Assembly (NCBI RefSeq): GCF_003545815.1
Contig: NZ_PDUW01000012.1
Coordinates: 32,251-96,250, forward strand
Source of the DNA: Pusillimonas caeni
Lineage (GTDB): Bacteria; Pseudomonadota; Gammaproteobacteria; Burkholderiales; Burkholderiaceae_B
Direction: 5' to 3'
DNA length: 64,000 nucleotides
This document shows positions 1 to 7,956 of the stretch, in pieces; position 1 is the first letter of the stretch, and each line of letters begins with the position of its first letter. Made by a program: the position numbers and the translations under genes. The notes below the pieces were generated by a model, which was not told the origin of the DNA, did no database searches, and saw nothing but the letters and a program-made list of their open reading frames with translations.

Positions 1-550
1 CCGGGCTGTTGGCCCGGAACAGCTCTGTTTCCACCGGCCCCGGCGACACCGCGTTGACCGTGATGCCGAAGGGCGCGAGTTCGATCGCCCAGGTGCGGGT
101 GCAGGCGATGAGCGCGTTCTTGGCCGCCGCATAGCTGGTGCGGTTGGGCGAGCCGTGCACGACGCGGCTGCAGATGTTCACGATGCGCCCTTCGTGGCGC
201 GCCTTCATCGAGGCGACGAAGGCCTGCGTGACTTGCACCGCAACGCGCACGTTGAGGTCGTAGACCTGGTACAGCGAGCCCAGGTCGATCTCGCCCAGCG
301 GTTCGGGCTTGACGATGCCCACATTGTTGACGATGGCGTCGACCGGATACTTTTCGCGGATCACGCGCAGCATGTCCTCGGTTTCGCCGGCGTTGGACAG
401 GTCGCACGAATACAGATAGCCGGGAAAATCGATGTCCTGCGTATGGCGGGCCAGGCCCACCACGTGGCAGCCCAGGTCGGCCAGACGCCGGCTGATGGCC
501 CAGCCTATGCCCTTGGTGGCGCCGGTGACCAGCACGCATTGATTCTTCAC
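1..550 (-). CDS. SDR-family oxidoreductase, C-terminus cut by window edge
   Basis: A classical short-chain dehydrogenase/reductase that would use NAD(P)(H) in the cytoplasm; the substrate cannot be read. Reading back from a GTG at 548-550 gives VKNQCVLVTGATKGIGWA, the Rossmann TGxxxGIG motif, then NNVG (usually NNAG), a serine in NICSR and the catalytic YAAAK near residue 145. About 183 codons are present and the last third lies outside the window. The GTG start is chosen because AGGAA sits about 8 nt upstream and the TGATKGIG motif follows at the usual distance. The next gene, alr, is on the same strand 83 bp upstream. The family is certain; the product is not. Confidence 0.85.
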   Translation of the reverse strand, partial: MKNQCVLVTGATKGIGWAISRRLADLGCHVVGLARHTQDIDFPGYLYSCDLSNAGETEDMLRVIREKYPVDAIVNNVGIVKPEPLGEIDLGSLYQVYDLNVRVAVQVTQAFVASMKARHEGRIVNICSRVVHGSPNRTSYAAAKNALIACTRTWAIELAPFGITVNAVSPGPVETELFRANSP

Positions 551-633
551 GATGTATTCCTTTCGTAAATTGGAGCTTGCATGGATGCGGGGCCGGCGAA
601 CGGCGGCGTGTAGCACGCCCTGCCGGGCAACGC

Positions 634-1767
634 CTATTCGGCCTGGACGGAAACCGGCACGCGCGGTGCCAGCGCGCATAATAACTCGTACCCGATCGTG
701 CCGGAAGCGTGGGCGACCTGATCGACCGAGGGCCCGTCATGGCCCCACAGCACCACGGACGACCCGATGCCCGCCTGCGGCACGGGGGTTAGATCCACGA
801 TCAGCATGTCCATCGAGACCCTGCCCAGCAGATGGGTCGGCCGCCCGTCCACCGTCACGGGCGTACCGTTGGGCGCATGGCGCGGGTAGCCGTCGGCGTA
901 GCCGCAGGCCACGACGCCCACCCGCATGGCCTGCGGCGCCACGAAGGAGTGTCCATAGCCCACCCCCTGCCCGGCGGCCACGTCCTGGACGCCTATGATT
1001 TGCGAACGCAGCGTCATGGCGGGCTGCAGGTCCAGATCGTGGGCCGACTGATTGGGAAACGGCGAAGAACCATAAAGACAGATGCCGGGACGCACCCATT
1101 GCTCGAATTCCGGCGGCGTCCACAGCCAGTAGCGCGGCGTCAGCGTGGCCGCCGAATTACATAGGCTGACAGGGCCGGGAAGGTCGCGGGTCGCTTCAAG
1201 AAAAACGCCGAACTGGTCCTCGGTGACGCTCACGTTGTCGTCCGCGCGCGCAAAGTGGGTCATCTTGCCTACCGTATCGAGCACGCCGCGCCGCTGCTCG
1301 GCCAGTGCCTGATGATAGGCGTCGGCGTACTGGTGCGCCGCAAAGCCCAGGCGGTTCATGCCCGTGTTGAGCTTGACCAGCGCGTGCAGGGGCCGGCCGG
1401 GCCCCGTTGCCTTCAGCATGTCGAACTGCTCTTGGCAATGCAGTGTGGTCCATAAACTATAATCCCGAAACGCGGCAATATCGGCGGGCTCGAAAAAGCC
1501 CTCGAGCATCAGGATGGGCTTGCTCCATCCGGCTTCGCGGCATCTCACGGCCTCGTTCAGATCGAGCATGGCCAGGCCCTGCGCCTGCTCGAACGCGCGT
1601 ACCGCATTGTGAATGCCATGGCCATACGCATTGGCCTTGACGACAGCCCAGATATGGGGGGCAACCCGGTTGTCCTGCTGGCTGAAACTGTTCAATTGCC
1701 TGGCGACGACCGCCAGATTGTGCTTTAACGACGGCAACGAAATCGAAGCCGAAATTGGACGTGGCAT
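634..1767 (-). CDS. alr: Alanine racemase
   Basis: PLP-dependent interconversion of L- and D-alanine, supplying D-alanine for peptidoglycan. The 377-residue protein is full family length. The PLP lysine is K44 in AVVKANAYGHG, and the second catalytic base is the tyrosine in GVGYGHSF of the C-terminal beta domain; RPGICLYG and GRVSMDM are further family blocks. The start is ATG at 1767 with GGGGAG four bases upstream. It is divergent from hpnC with only 30 bp between start codons. It could be the biosynthetic (alr) or catabolic (dadX) paralogue; no dadA is adjacent, so alr is preferred. Confidence 0.95.
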   Translation of the reverse strand: MPRPISASISLPSLKHNLAVVARQLNSFSQQDNRVAPHIWAVVKANAYGHGIHNAVRAFEQAQGLAMLDLNEAVRCREAGWSKPILMLEGFFEPADIAAFRDYSLWTTLHCQEQFDMLKATGPGRPLHALVKLNTGMNRLGFAAHQYADAYHQALAEQRRGVLDTVGKMTHFARADDNVSVTEDQFGVFLEATRDLPGPVSLCNSAATLTPRYWLWTPPEFEQWVRPGICLYGSSPFPNQSAHDLDLQPAMTLRSQIIGVQDVAAGQGVGYGHSFVAPQAMRVGVVACGYADGYPRHAPNGTPVTVDGRPTHLLGRVSMDMLIVDLTPVPQAGIGSSVVLWGHDGPSVDQVAHASGTIGYELLCALAPRVPVSVQAE

Positions 1768-1797
1768 AAAACTCCCCTAATAGCGAAAGTCTAATCC

Positions 1798-2682
1798 ATG
1801 TCGACACCCGATGTGAAACGGCGGGAGCACTACGAAAACTTCCCGGTCGCCTCCCTGCTGCTGCCCCGGCGCCTGCGCGCGCCGGTCTCGCATATTTATC
1901 ATTTTGCCCGCAGCGCAGACGACATCGCCGACGAAGGCGACGATGCGCCGGCTGTGCGTCTGGAGAAACTGGCCGCTTACCGCCGGGCCCTGCTGGCCAT
2001 GCGCGACGGACAGCCCGGCATGCCGGCCGACGCCCCCCTGCACGACGTCTTCGCCCCCCTGGCGTACACGGTGCACGCCTGGCGCCTGCCGCTGCAGCCC
2101 TTTCTCGACCTGCTCTCGGCCTTCGAACAGGACGTCACCACCCATCGCTATCCCGATGACGCCGCCCTGCTGGATTATTGTTCGCGCTCGGCCAACCCCG
2201 TGGGGCGGCTGATGCTGCATCTTTACGATGCGTGTGAACCGGAAAACCTGCGCCGGTCCGATGCGGTCTGCACCGGACTGCAGTTGGTCAATTTCTGGCA
2301 GGACGTGGCGATCGACTGGCGGAAAGCGCGCGTCTACCTGCCGCAGGACAAGCTCGCCCGCCACGGCGTGGACCAATCACATATCGCGGCCGGACGCTGC
2401 GACGCCGCCTGGCAATCCCTGATGCGGGAACAATGCGCCCAGGCCCGCGGCCTGCTTTTGCAAGGCATGCCGCTGGCGCGGCGCCTGCCGGGACGTATCG
2501 GCCTGGAACTGCGCCTGGTCGTGCTGGGCGGCCTGCGTATCCTGGAGCGCATGGAACCATTACACTACGACGTATTCCAAAACAGACCCACGCTGCGCAA
2601 GCGCGACTGGCTGCTGCTTTCATGGCGGGCGCTGCGCGACGTCGCGCGCCCTCACCCTTACCCGGCTTCGACCACGCAATGA
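1798..2682 (+). CDS. hpnC: Hydroxysqualene synthase HpnC
   Basis: Trans-isoprenyl diphosphate synthase family. In the HpnC/D/E route, HpnD makes presqualene diphosphate from two farnesyl diphosphates, HpnC converts it to hydroxysqualene and HpnE reduces that to squalene. The 294 residues show both metal-binding aspartate motifs: SADDIADE near residue 39 and LQLVNFWQDVAIDW near residue 161. Stop and next start overlap as ATGA, so hpnC, hpnD and hpnE are translationally coupled. No good Shine-Dalgarno precedes the ATG. The product feeds hopanoid synthesis; the squalene-hopene cyclase is not in this window. Confidence 0.93.
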   Translation: MSTPDVKRREHYENFPVASLLLPRRLRAPVSHIYHFARSADDIADEGDDAPAVRLEKLAAYRRALLAMRDGQPGMPADAPLHDVFAPLAYTVHAWRLPLQPFLDLLSAFEQDVTTHRYPDDAALLDYCSRSANPVGRLMLHLYDACEPENLRRSDAVCTGLQLVNFWQDVAIDWRKARVYLPQDKLARHGVDQSHIAAGRCDAAWQSLMREQCAQARGLLLQGMPLARRLPGRIGLELRLVVLGGLRILERMEPLHYDVFQNRPTLRKRDWLLLSWRALRDVARPHPYPASTTQ

Positions 2683-3542
2683 GCCCCGACGAATACTGTC
2701 AGAACAAGGCCGCCCAAAGCGGCTCCAGCTTCTATTACTCGTTTCTCTTCCTGCCGCCGGAGCAGCGCAAGGCCATCACCGCCCTGTACGCCTTCTGCCG
2801 GGAAGTGGACGACGTCGTGGACGAATGCAACGACCCGTCGGTGGCCCGCGCCAAACTGGCCTGGTGGCGCAGCGAAGTCGAACGCATGTTCGAAGGCAAG
2901 CCCGACCACCCCGTCACCCGCGCCCTGGCCCCCCATCTGGCCGAGCGCCGCATCACCGCCGAGCGCATGCAGGCCGTCATCGCCGGCATGGAAATGGACC
3001 TCGACCAGACCCGCTACCTCGACTGGCCCGGCCTGCGCACCTACTGCTGGCATGCGGCCGGCGTCGTGGGCGAGCTGTCGGTGGGCATATTCGGCTACAC
3101 CGACGACAGCACCCTCGTCTATGCCGACAAGCTGGGCCTGGCCTTCCAGCTGACCAACATCATCCGCGACGTCGGCGACGACGCCCGCCGCGGACGCATC
3201 TACCTGCCCATCGACGAACTGCAGCGCTTCGACGTCAAGGCCTCCGAGATCCTGAACAGCCAGCACTCCGACCGCTTCGAAAAACTCATGCAGTTCCAGG
3301 CACAGCGGGCGCGGCAATACTATCGCGAAGCCATGCAGGCCCTGCCCGAAGCCGACCGCCGCAACCAGCGCCCGGGCCTGGCCATGGCCGCCATCTATCA
3401 CGCCCTGCTCGACGAGATCGAGCGCGACGGCTGGCATGTGCTGGAGCAGCGCGTCTCGCTCACGCCCATCCGCAAGTTCTGGCTGGCCTGGAAAACCTGG
3501 GTCAGCGGCGGCCGCGGCCTGGTCAAGCAACTGGCCCGATGA
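2679..3542 (+). CDS. hpnD: Presqualene diphosphate synthase HpnD
   Basis: Condenses two farnesyl diphosphates to presqualene diphosphate, the first step of the HpnCDE squalene route. From the ATG at 2679 the protein has 287 residues, opening MSPDEYCQNKAAQSGSSFYYS, typical for HpnD. Metal-binding motifs are REVDDVVDE and FQLTNIIRDVGDDARRGRIYLP. The open frame continues upstream into hpnC, but the ATGA overlap with the hpnC stop fixes the start. It is about as long as HpnC and paralogous to it; the DDARRGRIYLP block marks the HpnD side. Confidence 0.94.
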   Translation: MSPDEYCQNKAAQSGSSFYYSFLFLPPEQRKAITALYAFCREVDDVVDECNDPSVARAKLAWWRSEVERMFEGKPDHPVTRALAPHLAERRITAERMQAVIAGMEMDLDQTRYLDWPGLRTYCWHAAGVVGELSVGIFGYTDDSTLVYADKLGLAFQLTNIIRDVGDDARRGRIYLPIDELQRFDVKASEILNSQHSDRFEKLMQFQAQRARQYYREAMQALPEADRRNQRPGLAMAAIYHALLDEIERDGWHVLEQRVSLTPIRKFWLAWKTWVSGGRGLVKQLAR

Positions 3543-4996
3543 AGGTCGCCGTCATCGGCGCAGGCTGGGCCGGCCTGAGCGCCGCCCTGGAGCTGCACCG
3601 CTTGGGGCACGACGTGACGGTATTCGAAGCCGGCCATAGGCTGGGCGGCCGGGCGCGCGGCGTGCATTCGCCACGGTTGGATGCGGTTATAGACAATGGG
3701 CAGCACATTATGCTGGGCGCTTATACCGAGACCCTCGTGCTGATGCGCAGGCTGGGGCTGGAGCCCGACGATTTGCTCTACAGCATGCCGCTGGCCCTGC
3801 AGTCCGCTGACGGGCGTTTTGAGCTACGGGTGCCGAACCTGCCCGATGCGCTGGCCCTGCCCGCCGCCCTGCTGAGCGCAAAAGGCATCAGCTGGCCCGA
3901 GCGCCTGCGGCTGGCCACGCTGATGTCGGGCCTGGCACGGCGCGGATGGAAGGTCGACGCAGGTTCGGTCCGCCTGACCGTCGCCCAATGGCTGGCGCGC
4001 GGCCGGCAGTCTGCGCGCCTGATACGCAGCTTCTGGGAGCCGCTTTGCCTGGCCAGCATGAACACCCCCATAGACCAGGCCTGCGCCCAGCTCTTCGCCA
4101 ATGTGCTGCGCGACAGCCTGGGCGCCGGGCCTCGCGCCTGCCAGGTGTTGATCTCGCGCGTCGACCTTTCGTCCCTGTGGCCTGAACGGCTTCCAGCCAA
4201 CATACGTGTGCTGCGCGGGCATGCGGTTCGCCGCCTGGACTTTGGCCTGGGGCCCATGGAAGCCCTACGCGCCCTAGAAACCCCTGACACCCGGACTTCA
4301 GACGCACCGGATGCCCGCGCAGCAAGCTCGCCTGAGCTCCATCGCCCGGACGCCGTTGGACATCATGGCGTGCTAGTGGATGGCCAGCCTCTCGATGCGG
4401 TGGTAGTAGCCACCAACGCCCAGCCCGCCCGCCGCCTGCTAAGCCGGCTGCCTGCTACCGAAGACTCGCAGAAATATCTGGCCATGCTCGACGTCTTCGA
4501 GCCCATGCCCATCGCCACCCTGACCCTGGAGCTCTCGGCCCTATGGGACATGCCCCACTCCATGTTGATGCTGGCCGACTCACCCACAGACGGCCGCTTT
4601 GGCCAGTGGCTGTTTCACTGCAATGTGTTCCTGTCCGAGCCGCCGCCCACCAGCCGGCTGAACATCGTGATTAGCAACGCGGCGGGCCTGCGCGACCACA
4701 GTGAAGAACAGGTGGTACAGGGCGTACTGGCGCAGATTGCCGAACAGGCCGCCGGCATGCCTTCCATGCCTTCAGTGCGCAACCACGAGCTGATCACCGA
4801 AAAGCGCGCCACCTTTGCCGCCGTGCCGGGCCTGAAGCGGCCGTCCAACGTCACGCCCTGGCCGCGTGTATATGTAGCGGGCGACTGGACGGACACCGGC
4901 TACCCGGCCGTGCTCGAAGGCGCAGTGCGCAGCGGCCTGGAGGCGGCGCAGGCGGTGTGCGGAGTTAATAACAACAGCCGGCAAGACGTTAATTAA
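3539..4996 (+). CDS. hpnE: Hydroxysqualene dehydroxylase HpnE
   Basis: FAD-dependent amine-oxidase/phytoene-desaturase-like enzyme that reduces hydroxysqualene to squalene. It has 485 residues from the ATG that overlaps the hpnD stop (ATGA). The N-terminus MKVAVIGAGWAGLSAALEL is the dinucleotide-binding GxGxxG, followed by the flavin-stabilising FEAGHRLGGRAR. The C-terminal VAGDWTDTGYPAVLEGAV block is the usual FAD-contacting end. The segment around residues 240-280 is rich in alanine, proline and acidic residues and may be a lineage-specific insertion. It is the last gene of the hpnCDE operon. Confidence 0.92.
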   Translation: MKVAVIGAGWAGLSAALELHRLGHDVTVFEAGHRLGGRARGVHSPRLDAVIDNGQHIMLGAYTETLVLMRRLGLEPDDLLYSMPLALQSADGRFELRVPNLPDALALPAALLSAKGISWPERLRLATLMSGLARRGWKVDAGSVRLTVAQWLARGRQSARLIRSFWEPLCLASMNTPIDQACAQLFANVLRDSLGAGPRACQVLISRVDLSSLWPERLPANIRVLRGHAVRRLDFGLGPMEALRALETPDTRTSDAPDARAASSPELHRPDAVGHHGVLVDGQPLDAVVVATNAQPARRLLSRLPATEDSQKYLAMLDVFEPMPIATLTLELSALWDMPHSMLMLADSPTDGRFGQWLFHCNVFLSEPPPTSRLNIVISNAAGLRDHSEEQVVQGVLAQIAEQAAGMPSMPSVRNHELITEKRATFAAVPGLKRPSNVTPWPRVYVAGDWTDTGYPAVLEGAVRSGLEAAQAVCGVNNNSRQDVN

Positions 4997-5083
4997 GCTG
5001 CTGTCCGACGCGTATTCGCTTTGGCCCTGGACAAAAATGCCCCCCATGCATTCCTACACTGTTATGATGCGTACCACACACTC

Positions 5084-5492
5084 ATGAATAGCAGTGACCT
5101 CCGTGAAATACCCCATCGCTATTGAGCTGGGTACCGACACTACCGCCTGGGGCTAGTCGTACCCGACCTGCCCGGCTGCTTCGCCGCAGCGGACGACGGC
5201 GTAGACGAAGCCATTGAAAACGCCAAGGAAGCCATCGCCGCCTGGATCGAAGAAGCCATTGCCAATGGCGAATCCATTCCCAAGCCGTCCAGCATTACAG
5301 CGCTGCAAAAAACCGGCGAATATGATAGCTGGATCTGGGCCATTGCGGAAGTCGACCCTGCCCTGATCGACGACACCACCGAACGCGTCAACATCCCTGC
5401 CCCGCAGGATTCTCGCCTTGCTCGACCAGCGGGCGAAATCCGCCGGAGAAAGCCGGTCGGGTTATATCGCCTGGATGACGCTAATGCATTAA
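5084..5492 (+). pseudogene. Decayed hicAB toxin-antitoxin locus
   Basis: An ATG at 5084 reads MNSSDL, the usual first residues of HicA toxins, but runs at once into the start of HicB, so nearly all of hicA is gone. From GTG 5103 the DNA reads VKYPIAIELGTDTTAWG and hits TAG at 5154. A one-base shift restores LVVPDLPGCFAAADDGVDEA, the HicB core. After TERVNI a second shift, near 5395, is needed to read LPRRILALLDQRAKSAGES and end RSGYIAWMTLMH at TAA 5490-5492. This is a HicB fold with its C-terminal DNA-binding part, broken twice. Neither toxin nor antitoxin can be made intact. Confidence 0.8.
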
Positions 5493-5942
5493 GCATGAAA
5501 GCCTGAAGGCCGCTTCTTCAAGAGCCAGGCCGGCCCGGGAAGCTGGAGCCCTACCAGTAATACATCAAGGATATGTGCTTCTATAGAAAATGAACAGGCC
5601 GGCCCTGCTTCTTCAACAACGATGCGGCCCGTTTATCGAATGAAGCAAATATTTCTCCATCCATCCAACCAAGCGCCAATGCCATTGGCAAAATCGTCCC
5701 TCCTTTCGAGTAAGACAATGTCCGCTCGCGACCCAAAAGCGACGGTGGGCATCGCGTCTCAAAGCGGTCAGCGTCTGTCGCTCAGTAGGCCAATACTCAG
5801 GAAGCTTTTCGTCAGACGCTCAGATTCCAAGCTATAGTTCGCCTTAGCAAATATGCCGGGATTTGCGGGATTTTTATGCTTGACCAAGTGCATATTGAGT
5901 CATTAGTAAACGCAGACTGCAAGCTGTATTCGGAGGAAAGCC
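5493..5942. other. Gene-free stretch at left edge of accessory patch
   Basis: No credible coding region is seen on either strand; all frames are short and unlike any family I recognise. The stretch is more AT-rich than the hpn genes. Around 5705-5790 there are imperfect inverted pieces (TGTCCGCT, AGCGGTCAGCG), reminiscent of degenerate intergenic repeats, but I cannot define a unit. Confidence 0.4.
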
Positions 5943-6041
5943 GTGTGCAGCTTACTCCGCATGTTCTGCGGTATACACACCATTCAACTAATAATTCGCT
6001 ACTTCGGAAACGATAAAAGTGATTTCATCCTTTCAGCTTAA
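5943..6041 (+). CDS. Possible 32-residue leader peptide before the OLD-type nuclease gene
   Basis: A GTG at 5943 lies 4 nt after a very good Shine-Dalgarno, GGAGG at 5935-5939, and reads VCSLLRMFCGIHTIQLIIRY and on to TAA 6039-6041. Its end overlaps the GTG start of the nuclease gene in a different frame, an arrangement used for translational coupling. No family similarity is recognised and it may be chance. The strong ribosome site with no other downstream start is the only support. Confidence 0.3.
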   Translation: MCSLLRMFCGIHTIQLIIRYFGNDKSDFILSA

Positions 6042-7689
6042 GTTCGGACGATCCCCAGACACTCCCGGCGAAACAATTGCTGCGACACCAGTAACGGTGT
6101 TCGTCGGTCCGAACAATTCCGGTAAGAGCCGCATCCTACGGGAAATTGAGCATTTCTGCCGAACGGGTCAGAAACATGCCAATGATTCGCTCCTAGCCGA
6201 GCTAACCTTTTCTGGACTAACTTCGGAGCGAGCAGCCCAATCAATTGAACGAATTTGCCAACCTCCTCAGCCAGGTGAGGCGCAGCAGTTGGATCATGTC
6301 TTCGTAGGTAGCAAGTACGGCAGAAACCAGGTGCCAATTGCATCGCTCAAACAATTTGTAGAGGCCCCGACGTCGAACATTTCGGCGTTCTGTCAGTGGT
6401 ATTTAACGCACCTAACACTGATGCTTGACGGCAGCAGTCGCATTGGGCTCGTTAGGCAGCAAGGAGCTGGCGATCTTCAGCATCCCCCCGAGAGTAGTTT
6501 TCAAATGCTCTTCCGAGATGACGCCAAACGGCACGAAGTGCGGCGTATCGTCTTTGACGCTTTTGGCCGCCACTTTGTCTTGGATCCTACCAATCTGGGG
6601 CAACTGCGAATCCGGCTCTCTGATAGAGCTCCACGAGACGACATGGAGGAGAGGGGCATTCATGCGGATGCGGTCCAGTTCCACTCGTCTGCGCAGATCA
6701 TTGATGAGGCGAGCGATGGCGTGAAGGCTTTCACAGGCATTGTCACAGAGGTCATGGCCGGTGATCCAAGTGTGGTGCTGGTTGATGAGCCTGAAGCCTT
6801 CTTGCATCCGTCGCTCGCCTCCAAGTTGGCGCAAGAAGTTGCTCGCGCGGCTCTATCGGCAGATAAGAGGATATTCGCGTCTACGCACAGTCCTCAGTTC
6901 GTAATGGGGTGTATCCAATCGGGGGCCCCAGTGAACATTATTAGGCTCACATACAGAGGTGGAGTAGCCACCGCACGAATCCTTCCAAGCGACGAACTAT
7001 TGGAGCTCATGAGGCATCCTCTGCTGCGCTCGACTGGACTGCTAAGTGGTCTTTTCTACGAGTTTGTGATTGTCACTGAGTCAGATGCCGATAGGGCGTT
7101 CTACCAGGAGGTTAACGAACGTTTACTTCAGTTCAAGCCCGAGTGGGGTATTCCGAATTGCCTATTTATTAACGCCCAGAACAAGCAGACAGTTCAGACA
7201 TTGCTTAGACCATTGCGTAAGCTCGGAATTCCTGCTGCGGGCATTGTGGACGTGGACATTTTGAAAGAAGGCGGGGTGAACTGGATGAACTTGCTGATGA
7301 GTATGGACGTTCCTCATCTTTCCCGCGGGGGCTTTGCCACGTTGCGAACGGCAGTGAAGAATGCAATGGACGCTACCGGCAAAGACATGAAACGGCAGGG
7401 TGGCCTGGCGATCCTTAGCGACACAGACAGGCAGGCGGCCGAGGATCTGCTCAATCAGCTAAAACAGTATGGGACCTTTGTCATCCCGGGTGGCGAGTTG
7501 GAGTCCTGGATGAAACATCTTGGCGCTACTGGTCACGGCCCAGCGTGGCTGATCGACATCTTTGAACGTATGGGCGAAGATCCGAGCAATCCCAATTACG
7601 TCCGACCATCTGAGGATGATGTATGGGTGTTTATACGTGATATCAGAGGCTGGTTAGTAGACCCGACGCGAAGAGGCATTCCGGCATAG
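6019..7689 (+). CDS. OLD-type protein: ABC/SMC-like ATPase fused to TOPRIM-like nuclease domain
   Basis: A 556-residue protein with an N-terminal ATPase of the AAA15/AAA21 (SMC-like) type: Walker A GPNNSGKS at residues 30-37, a degenerate signature near 231-240, Walker B SVVLVDEPE at 251-259 and a switch histidine in STHSPQ at 288-292. The C-terminal half looks TOPRIM-like: E354 with D356 and D358 (VTESDADRAF), then DVD at 411-413. This order is that of OLD-family (overcoming lysogenization defect) nucleases, and resembles a fused form of the two-part PARIS ATPase plus DUF4435 pair. Start is GTG, with GGAAA 8 nt upstream. No UvrD-like GajB partner follows; the next gene is a convergent HNH nuclease. 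Codon use is more AT-rich than in neighbours, suggesting transfer. A phage-defence role is inferred. Confidence 0.8.
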   Translation: MISSFQLKFGRSPDTPGETIAATPVTVFVGPNNSGKSRILREIEHFCRTGQKHANDSLLAELTFSGLTSERAAQSIERICQPPQPGEAQQLDHVFVGSKYGRNQVPIASLKQFVEAPTSNISAFCQWYLTHLTLMLDGSSRIGLVRQQGAGDLQHPPESSFQMLFRDDAKRHEVRRIVFDAFGRHFVLDPTNLGQLRIRLSDRAPRDDMEERGIHADAVQFHSSAQIIDEASDGVKAFTGIVTEVMAGDPSVVLVDEPEAFLHPSLASKLAQEVARAALSADKRIFASTHSPQFVMGCIQSGAPVNIIRLTYRGGVATARILPSDELLELMRHPLLRSTGLLSGLFYEFVIVTESDADRAFYQEVNERLLQFKPEWGIPNCLFINAQNKQTVQTLLRPLRKLGIPAAGIVDVDILKEGGVNWMNLLMSMDVPHLSRGGFATLRTAVKNAMDATGKDMKRQGGLAILSDTDRQAAEDLLNQLKQYGTFVIPGGELESWMKHLGATGHGPAWLIDIFERMGEDPSNPNYVRPSEDDVWVFIRDIRGWLVDPTRRGIPA

Positions 7690-7956
7690 CCCGCCATACT
7701 TTGTGGTCGACTAGGTCAACCAATATCCACCTTAACGGCGGCTTTTCCTGAAGTCAATGGTTGTTTTGGGCCGTCTGAAGTCTATTACCGCGGTCACAAC
7801 CGATCCTTTGCAGCCGGTCAGCATAGGTTGAAACCACAGTCAAAAGCAGTCGGTCGAACCAGCCGTTATCGACGGGAATCCGCCTCTACGAGGGAATAGT
7901 TCAGACCAACTTCCAAGGGGAGGCTGCGGTTTTCAACTAGACCCAGCGCCCTAAGG
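7690..7956. other. Gap between the two convergent nuclease genes
   Basis: No gene is seen. Short GC-rich inverted words (TTGTTTTGGGCCGTC, GCAGCCGGTCAGC, AAGCAGTCGGTCG) resemble the degenerate intergenic sequence at 5705-5790 and 9245-9285. There is no clean T-tract terminator for either gene. Confidence 0.3.

Noticed and set aside
5493..5800. A possible remnant reading GRPCFFNNDAARLSNEA
   Set aside because: It resembles the end of DUF72 proteins only over a few residues and is broken by several stops.
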